A stretch of 64,000 bases of DNA from Lathyrus oleraceus. Taxonomy: Eukaryota; Streptophyta; Magnoliopsida; Fabales; Fabaceae. Location: assembly GCF_024323335.1 (NCBI RefSeq), contig NC_066581.1, positions 224,011,039-224,075,038 of the forward strand. Direction: 5' to 3'. The translations under genes were made by a program, and so were the position numbers. Position 1 is the stretch's first letter; every line of letters starts with the position of its first letter. The notes beneath the pieces are model-generated. The model saw only the letters and a program-made list of their open reading frames with translations, was not told the DNA's origin and ran no database searches. Shown one piece after another: positions 43,397-56,228 of this stretch.

Positions 43397-45910
43397 CTAT
43401 AATTTCTCAGAAGCGCGCATTCCCTCTTTGCCCCTAACTTTGTCAAACTGAGTAGCATCCAATGTCATGACATTCTGAGTGACATTGTACTCAGTCTGCA
43501 TCTGGTTTATCCATACCAATGGTGAACACTTGCTACCAGAAGCTAGGTACTTAGCTTCTGCAGTGGACAGTGATACACACATCTGTTTCTCCCTTGCTAC
43601 TACACCATTTGGATGAGGTCCAATAGGTGAGGATGACTCATGGCTTTCAATCTGACATTTTCCACAGCCTTTTCTTTTATCCATAAGCAGATTTGGGATT
43701 TCTCTAATTTCTCCCTTGGATATGATCCTCTTCATTACTCTTAAATGAAGTTGTCCAAGTCTTCCATGCCACAGCTTCACTTCCTGCTCTTCCTTGGCTA
43801 AGGGGCACTTTGAGGAGTAGTGTGAAACTTTAGATTCCCATAGATAACAGTTATCTTTGGATCTGGCTCCTCTCATAACTTCCTGATTGCAGTCATTCAT
43901 CACCACACATCCTTCCTTAGTGAACTGTACATTGAAGCCTTGATCACATAGCTGGCTTATGCTGATGAGATTAGCAGTTAGTCCCTTTACTAACAGCACA
44001 TTACTCAGTTTTGGAACTCCAGGACAATCCAGCTTACCAACACCCTTGATTTCTCCTTTAGCTCCATCACCAAATGTCACATACCTGGTGGCATGGGGTT
44101 GTAGATCTACCAATAAGTTGCTCATCCCAGTCATATGTCTTGAGCAGCCACTATCAAAATACTAGTCTTGTCTTGTAGATGCCCTTGGAGATGTGTGAGC
44201 TAGTTTAGCAACCCATTGTTGTTTCTCAATGGGGATATTATGCTTAGATGCCTGCTGCTTAGGTCTGACTTGAGGTGTCTGATTAGCAACCCATTTTTGT
44301 TTCTTAATGGGGGCATTATGCTTAGATGCCTTCTGCTTAGGTCTGACTTGAGTAGTCTGGTTAGGATAACCATGCAGCCTGTAGCAGAAAGGTTTTATGT
44401 GACCAAATCTACCACAGTAGTGACATCTCCATCTCTGAAATTTCTTCTTCTGATGATTACTCATCCTGGCTCCCTGATGTTGAGACATCGGTTGTGACTT
44501 CTGCTTGAGTTTCTGAACTTCAGCCTTTGATCTTTTGAGTTCAGTTGAGGATTTCTTAGCAAAGCCTAAACCAGACATGGTTCCTGACTTCTGTCCCACC
44601 TTTAGAATCTCTTCCAAGGTGTCAGTTCCTTTATTCAGGATTCTGATGGATTTAGTCATTTGTTCTAGCTTAGACGTCAGCAAAGATATCTCACCATTCA
44701 GACCATCTATGACTATCAGCTGCTTCTGTTTCTCAGCTTCCAGCTATTTGATAAGTTTCTTCTGCTTTTCTCCTTGGATACACACTTCTGCATTTTTAAC
44801 ACATAGTTCTTTATATGAAGCAGCAAGTTCATCAAAGTTAAGTTCATCTCCACTTGAGTCATCATCAGAGGCATAGACACTGGTCAGAGCAGTGACATGT
44901 TTAGCAGATTCTCCTTCAGATTCACTCTCAGAATCTCCTTCGGACCAGGTGAAAGATAGCCCTTTCTTTTGCATCTTGAGGAAGGTAGGGCATTCAGCTT
45001 TAATATGACCATAACCTTCACATCCATGGCACTGGATTCCCTTGCCTTGAGTGACGTTTTCTTCATATTTTGACTTTCTACTGATGTCATATGAAGAGTT
45101 CTTGACATTAGGTCTACCCTGTTGATCAACCTTCTTTATGAACTTGTTGAACTGTCTTCCAAGCATGGTTATGGCTTCTGAAATGCTTTCATTTCCTCCA
45201 ATGTTTCCTTCTTCTGAATTCTCTTCAGTATTTGATACAAAAGCTATGCTTTTTTTCTTCTTTTCAGCATCCTCACATAAGCCCATTTCAAAGGTTTGGA
45301 GTGAACCAATAAGTTCATCAACCTTCATATTGCTGATATCTTGAGCCTCTTCTATGGCTGTGACCTTCATGGCAAATCTCTTTGGCAATGATCTGAGAAT
45401 CTTTCTTACAAGCTTCTCTTCAGCCATTTTCTCACCTAAGCCACCAGAAGTGTTGGCAATTTCAAGAATATTCATGTGGAAGTCATGAATAGTCCCATCC
45501 TCTTTCATCCTCAGATTTTCAAACTTGGTGGTCAACATCTGAAGTTTAGACATCCTCGCCTTGGAGGTACCTTCATGAGTTATCTTGAGGGTATCCCAAA
45601 CTTCCTTAGCCAGCTCACAGTGATGCACCAGTCTGAAGATGTTCTTACTTATTCCATTGAACAATGCATTCAAGGCCTTAGAATTTCCAAGGGCTAATGC
45701 CTCTTGCTCCTTGTCCCACTCTTCTTCAAGAATTTGCATACTGACTCCATCTTTACCTGTCTTCGTTGGATGTTCCCATCCTTTGTTGACAGCTCTCCAG
45801 ACTTTGCTATCTAGAGACCTCAAGAAGGCTATCATACGAGGTTTCCAGTCATCATAGTTAGAACCATCCAGCATGGATGGTCTATTTAAGTATCCTACAT
45901 CCTTGTCCAT
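43397..45910 (-). pseudogene. gag-pol: Gag-protease with fused integrase and RNase H scraps (minus-strand SIRE-type element)
   Basis: One frame of 838 codons runs from ATG 45910 to TAG at 43397. Gag (388 residues) includes CHGCEGYGHIKAEC. A TAG near 44742 stands where Gln is likely, then the frame continues with a second knuckle CHYCGRFGHIKPFC. A second TAG near 44161 replaces the Trp before YFDSGCSRHMTG, the protease motif. After the pre-integrase motif WHGRLGQLHL...CGKCQ the frame jumps to residues around the integrase Glu region (PHPNGVVAR), then to RNase H (CVSLSTAEAKYLASGSKC), then to the C-terminal RGKEGMRASEKL. At least three in-frame deletions therefore removed most of integrase and all of RT. 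Frame is kept throughout. Confidence 0.88.
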
Positions 45911-45966
45911 GGTACTAGAAAGTATCTTCCCTAGATCTCACCCAGAAATTAACAGGCAGGGTCCCT

Positions 45967-45978
45967 GCTCTGATGCCA
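45967..45978 (-). other. Primer-binding site of the minus-strand SIRE-type element
   Basis: The minus strand reads TGGCATCAGAGC, two bases after the LTR, one base off the initiator-Met-tRNA-type site TGGTATCAGAGC of copy 1. Confidence 0.82.
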
Positions 45979-45980
45979 AT

Positions 45981-47471
45981 TGAAATTCTAGTTAACAGAC
46001 TTTCGATGTCACACGGGATGCTATGACATCCAATTCTGCGCAGACAAGAATTATGCAGAACTTAAAATTAAGTGCAGTAAAACAACACAAGGAATTGTTT
46101 AACCAGTTCGGTGTCACACACACCTACGTCTGGGGGCTACCAAGCCAGGGAGGAAATCCACTATTAGTAGTATTAATTCATACCTTAAACCAACTGTTTA
46201 ATCCTATCACTTAATACCTACCCAATGCAATTTCAATCTTACACTAATATCAGAGTTCCTACTCACTCCCCCTCAATCACCTCAGTGATTACAACCTTTA
46301 ATTAAGTTTAAAGATAATCGTGAAGTCACACTTCAAACAACTCTTGATTGTGCTTAACAGCTTTAATCAAGATACACAACACTCACGCTTAAAAGCTTAG
46401 AGTGACACAGCACTTACAACTCAATGAACACCCTAGTCCAATGCAATCATCTAGGTGATAATTGCTTGGCTCATAAGATACACCTAATACAAGACACACA
46501 CAAAAATACAACAGTGAAGTATGATGGAACAACAAAATCTTCACGCCTAAAATCCCCGAGTTCTGAAAGAAGGATTGCCATCCTTTTATATTGCAGCACT
46601 TGGGCCTTGTACTTGTATTTCCTAAAATTAAGGTTAAGCAAGTTAACCTAATTTCCACATATTAGGGTACTAACAAATAGGCTATTTGTTAGGTTCATTA
46701 ATTGTAGCTTAGTTGTTAGTTTCCTGGATTTTAGCTCAGCTGTTGGATTCCTGAAGAATAGCCTGAGAAAACTGTTCAAACAGAAAAACTAACCAACCTA
46801 CAATATAGCATATGCTGTCAGGAATGAATGTCACAACATTCAATTTGACGTCCAGATCATAGACCATATGCTAAGTCTATTATTCTCCTGAAAACAGACT
46901 GTACAAATTGTTGTACTGTAAAAGACCAACCGGTCTATACTCCAGTATCAGTTTACAGTAATAAATGTCAAAACATCCAATTTGACATTTACAGAATGGG
47001 CCTTATGCCAGGTCTGTTATCCTCCTGATAAACAGACTGAGATACATGCTGAACTGTAGCAGACAACCAACCTGCCTATTATTCAGCATATGTTGTCAAT
47101 GATGAATGTCATAACATCCAGTTTGACATTCAGACAGTAGGCCTTATGCCAGGTCTGTTATTCCCTTGATAAACAGACTGAAATTACATACTGAGTTATA
47201 GCAGACAACCAACTGTTCTATACCTCAGTATCTGCTGTCAAAAATGAATGTCACAACATCTAGTTTGACATTCTGTAAATCCTGTATTAGCTAAACCTGC
47301 AGCATACAACTCAAGTATGTCATGACATCAGTCAAGACATCAGAGTACAGTTAGATGTTCTAACCCAAAATGCAGCCAATCAAACATCTCCAAAGCATAT
47401 CATGACATCAGTCAAGACATTAGAGTCCAGTTAGTGTTTTAACATAAAATGCAGCCAATTAAACATCTACA
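45981..47471 (-). repeat. 5' LTR of the minus-strand SIRE-type element
   Basis: This is 1491 bp and nearly identical to 39416-40905. A TATAAAAGG box on the minus strand lies at 46582-46590. It has the same 140-bp and 80-bp internal repeats. Confidence 0.92.
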
Positions 47472-47659
47472 GATTCTATTTAGTGGATTTCCTTCCTGGC
47501 TTGGTAGCCCCCAGACGTAGGTGAGTTTGCACCGAACTGGGTTAACAACTGCTTGTGTCTCTTGCATTACTGTTCTTTATCTTTTATCCTGTTTGTATTG
47601 TTCAGATATTAGTGTCGTGACATTACCTTCGACATCTCATATTTGATACCAGAATTTCA
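47472..47659 (+). repeat. 3' LTR of SIRE-type copy 1, second part
   Basis: This starts with the second GATTC and completes the 960-bp LTR, ending AGAATTTCA. The Ogre target duplication TGTGG follows at 47660-47664. Confidence 0.93.
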
Positions 47660-49681
47660 TGTGGATTGACCGAGGATTATACCGATGGTTCAAATTCTTT
47701 GCGACACGTTTGTATCCTTTGTGGTTGTTTTGTCAGCATAATCATCATATATACATATACATATACATTCATATAATTTCATAATTGCATATCCTGCATC
47801 TTCATATTTGATTTGTTTGAGATTCTTATTCTCTGTTATGGCAATATTTTATCCCCATACCAAATCTGGTGTCTGTCCTTCAATTGTAAAGTGGCAGCCC
47901 CTTATGCAGAAAGACTTAAACCTTTCTCCTTTTCCCCACTGAGTTTGTTTCCTTGTGGATGATTGTTATTTCAGTTTCCTCCCCAGTTAATTATCTGGAT
48001 GGAATTACTCCCCTTGAGTTATGTCCTCATTGGGTTGAGTCTTGATTGACCGTTTTCTTTCTAGCTCTTACCTAGATAGATGCTTTGGTCCCCTAAGAGT
48101 CTATCACCTAGTAACTGGTAATATTCTTCTTAGTTTGCAGTTTGTTACTTCTTGCCCACTACCCAACAAAAGTACTCTTTTTTTTCTCCTCAGTAGAGTC
48201 CCTAGTGGAACTATTCCCCAGGAAGTATATCCTTGACATGTTCATCCTAACTGATGACGGATATATCTCTTTCCCCTGCCTGAGTCTATCCTTGATATGT
48301 TCACTTTAACCGGTGACGGGTATTCTCATTCTTTTGGTATTCTACCCAGTAAAAAGGTAGTTGTAATCCCTATTTTGTTCCCCCGAGAGTTAATCCTTGA
48401 TATGTTCATCTTAACCGATGATGGGTTTTCTTCTCCTTGTGGTTTTCTACCCAATAACCGGTAGTTGTAAATCCTACTTTTCCCCTGTGCGGAGTCTATC
48501 CTTGATATGTTCATCCTAACCGGTGACGGATTTTCTCTTCTATTGGTATTCTATCCAGTAACTGATAGATATAATCCCTATTTTTGCTCCTCATCAGAGT
48601 CGATCTTTGATATGTTCATCCTAACCGATGACGGGTCTTCTCTTTGATTGGTTTTCTACCCAGTACTCGGTAGTTGTAAATCCTACTTTGTCCCCTATTC
48701 ATAGTCTATCCTTGATATGTTCATCCTAACCGATGACGGATTTTCTCTCCGACGATTTTCTATCCAGCTTTCGATAGATGTAATTCCTACCCTTTTTGTT
48801 CAGTTGGTATATCCTTGATATGTTCATCCTAACCGATGACGGGTATCCTCCTTGACATTTCCAGGAAAGCCTATCCTTGATATGTTCATCCTAACCAGTG
48901 ACGGATTTTCTTCCCTGTCGAGTTTATCCTTGATATGTTCATCCTAACCAATGATGGATACTCTCACCCTTGGTCTTCTGCCCAGTAACTGGTAGTTGTA
49001 AATCCTATTTTTTCTGCAGTTTCCCCAGCAAGGTTATTCTTACCCAGTAAACGGTAATGAATTTCCCCTCCTGGCGATCCTCAGCGAGTCATCCTTGATA
49101 TGTTCATCCTAACCGATGACGGATGTTCTCTCTGTCAAATCTTTATCATCTCCTTACCCAGTAACCGGAGTGGATAATAGATTCCTGCTCCTCCTGTGTT
49201 AAAGTTTATCTTCCCCAATTGAGTTGAGTGTGCATTTCCTTAGTGAAATTATTTTTCCCCTGCAGAAGTTAAGTACCTCCTTTTATCTTGACTTACTCAT
49301 ATTCCCTGCAGATGTTGTTATTCCCTGGCTGAGTCTTTCCATTTTATATGGAATTTCTCGAGTCCCCCAGCAGTTTTTAAGTCGTAGCCTGGCCTACGCA
49401 TAACCCCTTTTACCCCCTCAGAGTCTCTGTCTCCCTAGTGAGTTTTCCTTACAGAATGCATTGTGCTCCTGCGAATTTTCGGTCTCTCGGATCCCTTTTT
49501 TCCTTTGTGGCAATATTTCCCCACAGAGCATTAACTTTTGCATTCCTGTCATATGCATCATGAGGTCTCTTAGGGACCAAATTTTTTCTCTCTATGTTGT
49601 TATTTAAGCCCATTCTACTAAGTCGACATGAAGATTTTAACCTTTACCTCCTCAGTTAGAATGTCCTTAAATAGGGGCAGC
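47660..49681 (+). other. Ogre 3' untranslated region, part 2, with polypurine tract
   Basis: No coding sequence is supported. It holds the repeat array at 48228-49130 and ends with the polypurine tract AATAGGGGCAGC (49670-49681). Short TCCCC-rich words (CCCCAGTTAATT, CCCCTGAG and similar) occur throughout. Confidence 0.8.
48228..49130 (+). repeat. Tandem array, unit about 105 bp, in the Ogre 3' region
   Basis: The word (T)ATCCTTGATATGTTCATCC followed by TAACCGATGACGG starts at about 48228, 48287, 48392, 48497, 48601, 48707, 48810, 48872, 48925 and 49090. Five consecutive steps are 103 to 106 bp. A second word, CCAGTAACCGGTAGTTGTAAATCC, alternates with it inside each unit. Steps of 53 to 62 bp at the edges suggest a half unit. 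Variable tandem arrays at this position are known for Ogre-type elements. Confidence 0.9.
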
Positions 49682-52600
49682 TGTAAGACCCCAATTTTGA
49701 CCCTAAGATCCCTCATGCAAATTCATCATAAGCATTAGCATGGGATCATACCTTGGAATCCTCCTTACCCCTCATTCATTGGGTTTGTTTTGGGAGAGAT
49801 CGCCAAGCACTATGTGATGGTATCATACTTGTATTTTATCATTTTACTAACCAAAATACCAAAAAAATGTCTTTGCATTTGCCTAACTCTTTTGTAGGTA
49901 GGGCATGATCCCATTGGTCTATCAAGTTCACATCTAGGGTTTGAGACCCTCATGAACAAAGAGCACAACCAAGAATTGATCCAAGAATGGTTATGAGCAT
50001 CATATATGAGTCCCAATATTCTCTACATGTTATATTGATCAAGTTTTCTTCAAGAGTTTGAGGGTGATTTGCCTTGGGAACCCTAGTTTGACTGGGTATC
50101 TTGAGTAACTTCTCCAATAATCTATCTCACCAATTGATCAAATTTCTCAAAGGACACTTCAAGATTCATCACCTTATGCATATATGATCTACCATGAGCC
50201 AAGAAATTCAAGATAATTGGAAGTTAGCAAGTTGGTTGATGGTGGTTGGCCAGATGAATTCATCTGATCTAAACTGGGTCTCCCTAGACCCTATCTCCTA
50301 CAATTTTCACCATATGAAAATTATTCCAAGAGCAAAGTTACTCTAAATAACATTCCAAACAACTTTCATGTTGAGACCTAGAGATAGTGTTGCTTGGAAA
50401 GTCATTTTCTATGTTGAAATATTATAGGTCATTTTGTCTCAACCCTAATTTAAAAGTCAACTTCCCAATGCCATAATTTGCTCAATTTTTATGAGATGAA
50501 AGGTTTCCAAGTTTCATAATCAAATTCAATGTGTCTAATTCAACTTTTATGTTTAGAGTGGGAGCTAATTCAACTTTTTTGAGCATGTGATATGAGGTTA
50601 CATTATAGGTCACTTTTGACCTATACCATTGATCAAGTGATTTTTCCAAACTTCAAAAATGCATAACTCTATCATTTCAAATCCAAATGACATGACATTG
50701 GTGACCATTTTGAAGGTCTTTTAAATAGATACAACTTTGATATGTCAAAAATTTCCAAACTTCCACCTCAAATTTATTCAAGTTACAAACTCCAAACGAA
50801 AAAGTGTTGAACATGAAAGATTTTCCTCTCAATCTCACCTTTCCAAAGAGCTCAAATTCATTCATTTTGGACAAGGAATGCATAGGCTGCACATGGCATG
50901 AACATGGTGTCATCACTTCAGATTATCTCACACTCATTTGTGGACTTAGGGCAATGATTTTATGGGCCTATGCACGCCCATGCACCCATGCATCATCAAT
51001 ACCAAATTTGGAAAGTGGATTTCAAGTGTGCAAAAAGCAATGATTTCAGCTATAAATAGAGCCTCATATGCTCAGCATCTCACACACATTCACGCCAGCT
51101 TCGATCCCCAATCTCTAACCCTCACATTGCAAAGGATAATCTTGAAAAATTCACTTGAATTTGAGTTTGAATTTCCACTATTTTAAAATTCAAAACTCCA
51201 AGGATCCACAACCTTTTGAGCATTTAATCCTTCTTCTGCAAGCATTTGGAGTGAGATCAAGCACGAGCAAGAGCAAAATCAGTTGAATCTAGACCTCCAT
51301 TGAAGGTATTTTTCAGAAATTTTGATCTCTTCAATTCTCTCTAATTCTTGCTCAATTCTATTAATTCTTTGGTTGTCTGGAGTCCTACCAATGTAGGCAA
51401 GAAGATTGAGTTGCTTTGAGACCAAACCGAAGCAACTCAGTTCATGTACCTCAAATTTCAACTCCATGTATCTCTCAATATACTTAGAGTTAGAGTGAAT
51501 TGAGGCTAGATTCGAACTCAGTGCCATTTTTACTTTGAAATCATGTCCTTGTTTTTAATTTTGGTGATGGTTATGACTGAACCAGTCCGGCAAGGTTCGC
51601 CGGAGAAGACAGTCCTTGGCCGCCGGTGGTGTGCTGGATGGTTCTGAGCCATAGGATCCTTTTAAAATGATCTAATCATGAGCGTTCCTTTTGAATACCA
51701 ACGGTGTGACGCGCTGACTTAAGTGCACGGTGGAACGCGTGTTTTGACCCACTTGATCTGTCACATCAATTAATGAGGGAGATCAAGTGGTCCACGTTTT
51801 TTATGATACTTTAATTTTCATTTTAATTGCTTTATTTTCAATAATTCATATTAAACTTAATCTTGATCCAAAAAATATGGGACTTTCACCAAAAAAATTC
51901 AAACATTTTCCTCTTTCATATTCTGAATTAAAATTATTTTTTGGATCATTATTAATATTTTTCATGAATTAATTGATTTTTCATTTGTTTTTAATTGTTT
52001 AAAAATATTTTTAAATGTCCAAAAAATATGAATTTTTTTCTCCAAGGTCCTTTGACCTTGTTTGACCTATGATAAATCTCATGGCCATTTCTTTGGTGTT
52101 TTGATGAGATTTTAGGAATTGGAAAAACCATATTTAATCTAAATGCACTATTTTAGTATTTTTAATTTGAATAAATGGCAAATAAATTTGTTGACCAATT
52201 GTGATGACTTGTTTATGTTTGACTCTTGTTGTTGGGTTTTGGTCAAGGTTGATTTGACTTTGTCAAATTAATATCATTGGATTTAGGGGATTGATGGAAT
52301 GTACGTTCCATCTCCCAAAATGAATGGATGATATTAATTTGGTAAAAGTCCTCCTTTGACCAATTTGTGTTTTGATCCATTTCCCTCCCACTTCATCTCA
52401 TTCCCCTTCTTCATTCATTCATTCCATTTTTCCTATGATATATCAAAGTCCTAATGCTAGGTGATTGAAAAATTAACATGAGTATGGATGAGATTAGGCC
52501 ACACCTTTTGCATATTCTTTTTGTGTGTGGTATGTTTCATGAGCATAGTCTACTATACTATGTCTCTAACATGCATTAACACCAAAATTTTATTGCCCGA

Positions 52601-54215
52601 CCTCAAATAGTCGTGACTTCTACATAAGCCCAATTACGATTTCTTAACATAGCGCTAAATTTGTGACATAAAAGGCATAAGCACTCTAGTTAGTGAGATT
52701 GTAAGTCTCCCCTCTTTCATGGTATTGTGTGGAAACTTGGCCTTTTTTCCTTCCTTTGGGGAGATGCCTTGGTTCAAGGATTCATGCTTGTGATAAGTGG
52801 GTTGAGTGTTCTCCAAAGAATGACTTTAATTAAAAAGAAAAAGCAAAGCAATACTAACTTCTGACCTATTAACTACTAACTTTTAATTTCAATCCCTTTA
52901 CTTTAATGCCATTTAATTTTTGCTTTTATTCATTTGCCATTGTTCATATCATCCTATTTGTTGATGTTAATGCAATTTTCACTTTGTCCATTTGGACCAT
53001 ATTGTGTGATATGCTTTGTTTGTTTGTGTGGTCTTTGACCATTAATGTACATAATAACAACAAAAACCCTAAAAAACTTTTGTGTGGACTGTTGGTTTGA
53101 TCTTGGACAAATGGACTTAGAATCTTGGCAATATTCCTATTCTAAAGGACTTGGCCAATGCCAACTTATTGAGAAACCAAGTGCTTGCAATTTTAAACTT
53201 CATCTGATACATAATTCAAGATCCTTTTGAGTTTATCTGCAACAGGATCTTTGTGAAGCTATTATTTTGAACCTGTGACTTGTGGAATTCATCTGTTACA
53301 TGGGCTATTTTGGAGAAGATCATGGAATGGATAAGCTTGGATGTGGCTATCTTTATTTTATGCCTTGCTCTTCAAGATAATATAATTGTGCATTGTGTTG
53401 TTTGATTCTAAAAAGTCTAAGGGAATTCTGGGTTTCTATTGACATTCTTGTCTATTGGATTACTACCCACTTGGTCAAATCTTTTCAACTCTAAACTTTT
53501 ATATTTTGTACATAGGGTAGTCTCTTCATCTTCTCCCCATTTCTTTAATTTCAAAATCTCTCTCTCCATTTTTCAAAATCTTCTTCGTGTGAACTACTTT
53601 TGTTCTAAACTTTGACCACTTTGCAAAAAGATAGAAACTTTGGCCTTATGCCATTGCATTTTCAAACTTCTTTTCTTAAATCAAACTTGTAAATAAACTT
53701 AACTATACTTGACCTAAACTTTCAAAAAGCCAAAAAGAACTAACTAATTCAAACCCCTTTAGGCCTTTGTGCCTTTCAAACTTAATTTTTGTTAAAAGCA
53801 ATGCATCCATTTTGAAATTTGTATCACGAACTACGAGGTTTTTATCCCTCATTTTTATGTTGGTACGTAGGCACAAGACCGAAGGTCTTGCCAAACACAA
53901 AAATATAATTAATGAATTCTTTTCTCACCCCCCCCCATTCTATTTGTTTATAAACATCACTTTATACCAAGTACATATGCACACAAAAAGGGAGTACCTA
54001 GGACACTTTGGGTGCTAACACCTTCCCTCTGTGTAACCAACCCCTTACCTGTAATCTCTGACATTTTATTAGTTTTGATTTGAAAACTTCTTACTTTTTG
54101 GGTTTTGTTCGTACTTTTTCCCTTTTCCTTTGGAAACAATAAAAGCGCGATGGTGACTCTTGTTATTTGATCTCTAGCTTATCCATAGTTTGATGATCAT
54201 GAATTTACCGCTACA
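49682..54215 (+). repeat. Ogre 3' LTR, uninterrupted
   Basis: This is 4534 bp, from TGTAAGACC to GCTACA. It shows the empty insertion site of the nested element at about 50969 and the TATA box TATAAATA at 51051-51058. The small ORFs along it are also present in part in the 5' LTR but differ in frame and length, so they are not genes. Confidence 0.94.
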
Positions 54216-56228
54216 CGTAGTTCAAAGAACTAGAGGCGGGAGATGGAAATAAGTGTGATTAAAGTATGGTCTGAACCAAAGGATATTGTTTTTAACTCCA
54301 ATAATAGGTGACACATGAACACAAGAGTAAGAATGGTATGAACCAACAAGTGAGGGCCTACAACGCAGTATCACTGTATTGGAACAACTGAAAAAGAGAG
54401 GAATTAGATGTTTGGGTTACGGGCCAAATAACTCTTGGTTCACAAGGAGGTACAAGATGGAACACAAAGGTATAGTGTATTTGGCTCAAAGAATAGGTAT
54501 GTTGCATGGGGTGAATGAAGGTAGAATATGATTGTATCACGGAGATGAACGGAATAAAGTGACTGAAGTCACAGAAATGAATATCTGGTGACAAGTGACT
54601 GAAGAAGTATTATTTTGAAACCGAGAGGTGAAAGTGTATTGAAATACATAAGATAAATGGGATTCATACCATAGAGATATTTGGGAGATGGGCCAAGCAA
54701 CTCTAGATAGAAATACGGACTTTATGTTAGGCATCCTAAAAGGTATGTATAGAATTCCAAAAAAAGTATATTTCGATGTCAAAGGAATAATATGTCACTG
54801 GGTGAACGATTTATGATCGAAGGTAGGTAATGAATAGTGAGATATATGAATGATGCCCTAAGGTGTAAGAAGGAATAATTAGAAGTATGCTCGCCAAGGA
54901 TTCGCATCCTCGTGCCTACGTATTCTCATCATGCAATGAGAAAGACAGAGCAATCGTAGTTCACGAAACCACGAGAAATAGAGAGAGAGGTATACAGTGA
55001 TGAAGAATATAATTTGTACCAACAGAATGGTATCAAGGGAACCCACAACTGGATGGAACTCAGAATCAAAGAGTAAACAAGCCTCTCAACCAAAGGAATG
55101 AACTGAATGTCTGGGTACGAGCCAAACAACCCTAGATTCACAAGATGAATTGGTGTTACAACGTCTCAAAGGCGTAAAAGTGGAGCCCAAGAGAAAGTAT
55201 CGTTGTGTACAAGGAAATAGTATATCACTGGATGGGGAACAAACGGTTCGAGATCAAATAAGAATAGTATCTTGGATCCAAGAAAGGGATAGACTCTTAA
55301 TCAAAGAGCAAAGTGGCGTCTTAGCCAAAAAAGAATGAATTAAATGTTTGGGTGACGTGCCAAACAACTCTCGACTGATGAGGTGGATTGTCGTTAAGAT
55401 GTCCCAAAATGATAGACAAGAAGTCCAATGGGCAGTATGATTGATCTCAAAAGGATTATATGATTGAATGAATGGAGAATGATTGATTGATAAATAGGGT
55501 AGCTCGTGAAGAAATTGGGTTCTCCTGCCTACGTATTCTTATAGTGCAATAAGCAAATCAGAGCTTTCGTAGTTCAGCCTACTAGGGTTGAAAGCAAAGG
55601 TGATTTGAGGAAAAAGAATATGAGTGATTGCATGATTTAATGGAATCATTAGAATGGATGATGGATATACTTGATAGTTATAGAATAAGAATCACACTAA
55701 AGTCTATGAGTAAAGGCGGATACGATAAGAAACAAGCCAAACGTCTCGCACCCAAATATATCCATAATGAGTGTAGGAAAGCTCCAATCTCATTCCTTAT
55801 TTACCACGTAAGGCTCGTGGCATGTAATTCTCGTCTTAACTTTCAAGTGGAGAGAGGATAATCTTTGTTGTTTCTTGTATTGATGAAGACCTTATCAATC
55901 GTTCAATTCAAATTACACTAAAGTCTATGAATAGAGGTGAATACGATGAGCGCTGGGTCATACGTCCCATACCCAAAGATACTCAGAATCGGGGTAGGAA
56001 TACTCCAGTCCCACTCCTTCTCTATTGCTTAAGGCTCGTGTTGTACAACTTGATTCATCATTGATAGGTTATTGATGTAGTCCTTGCTTGTTGTATTGCT
56101 TTGTCAAGGGAGAGAGAATTGTCAATCGTATGATTAGAATTGTGCTAAAGTCTATGAATTGAGGTGAATACGATGAGTGTTGGGTCATACGTCCCATACC
56201 CAAAGATATTCAGAATGGGGGTAGGAAT
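54216..56228 (-). repeat. Outer Ogre/Tat-type LTR, second fragment
   Basis: This resumes the LTR of 143-491. It includes two further copies of the CCTACGTATTCT motif (about 54915 and 55526), four diverged copies of a GCCAAACAACTCT-like word (about 54426, 54690, 55122 and 55356) and three units of a repeat of about 225 bp (CTAAAGTCTATGA at 55697, 55918 and 56145). The third unit is cut by the SIRE-type copy 2 insertion. No gene is supported. Confidence 0.75.

Larger units (their letters stand above)
39416..47471 (-). mobile_element. Minus-strand SIRE-type element with most of integrase and RT deleted
   Basis: The 8056-bp insertion starts TGAAATTCTAG and ends CATCTACA, flanked by a perfect GATTC duplication (39411-39415, 47472-47476). 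LTRs are 1490 and 1491 bp and nearly identical, making it the youngest visible insertion on this side. In sense order it has LTR, PBS, gag-protease, pre-integrase, short fragments of integrase and RNase H, envelope-like ORF, polypurine tract and LTR. Its LTR is not alignable over most of its length with the plus-strand SIRE LTRs, so it is a distinct family. It must have depended on enzymes from another element if it moved after the deletions. Confidence 0.93.
30175..47659 (+). mobile_element. SIRE/Maximus-type Ty1/copia element with envelope-like ORF (copy 1)
   Basis: The insertion is bounded by TGTTGGTTC and AATTTCA and flanked by a perfect TGTGG duplication (30170-30174, 47660-47664). Without the element nested in its 3' LTR it is 9424 bp. 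It has two 960-bp LTRs, an initiator-Met-tRNA-type PBS, one long gag-pol frame, an envelope-like ORF and a polypurine tract. The gene order gag, protease, integrase, RT, RNase H marks Ty1/copia, and the large extra ORF after pol with an uncoupled frame fits the SIRE/Maximus lineage. It is non-functional because of nonsense codons. Confidence 0.93.
492..54215 (+). mobile_element. Ogre LTR retrotransposon (Ty3/gypsy, Tat/Ogre lineage), complete but nested and decayed
   Basis: The ends are TGTAAGACC and GCTACA, flanked by CATAG (487-491) and CGTAG (54216-54220), a 5-bp target duplication with one G-to-A change. Diagnostic Ogre features are LTRs of about 4.5 kb, an arginine-tRNA-type PBS, an extra ORF1 before gag, an intron between protease and RT, a second RNase H domain, tandem repeats in the 3' region, and a polypurine tract identical to that of the minus element. 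Removing nested insertions leaves roughly 22 kb. It carries frameshifts and many stop codons and cannot be autonomous. The two LTRs differ by indels, so this is an old insertion relative to what it contains. Confidence 0.93.

Noticed and set aside
54216..56228. Possible host intergenic DNA between elements
   Set aside because: Shared motifs with 143-491 and the target duplication show that it is the rest of the outer LTR.
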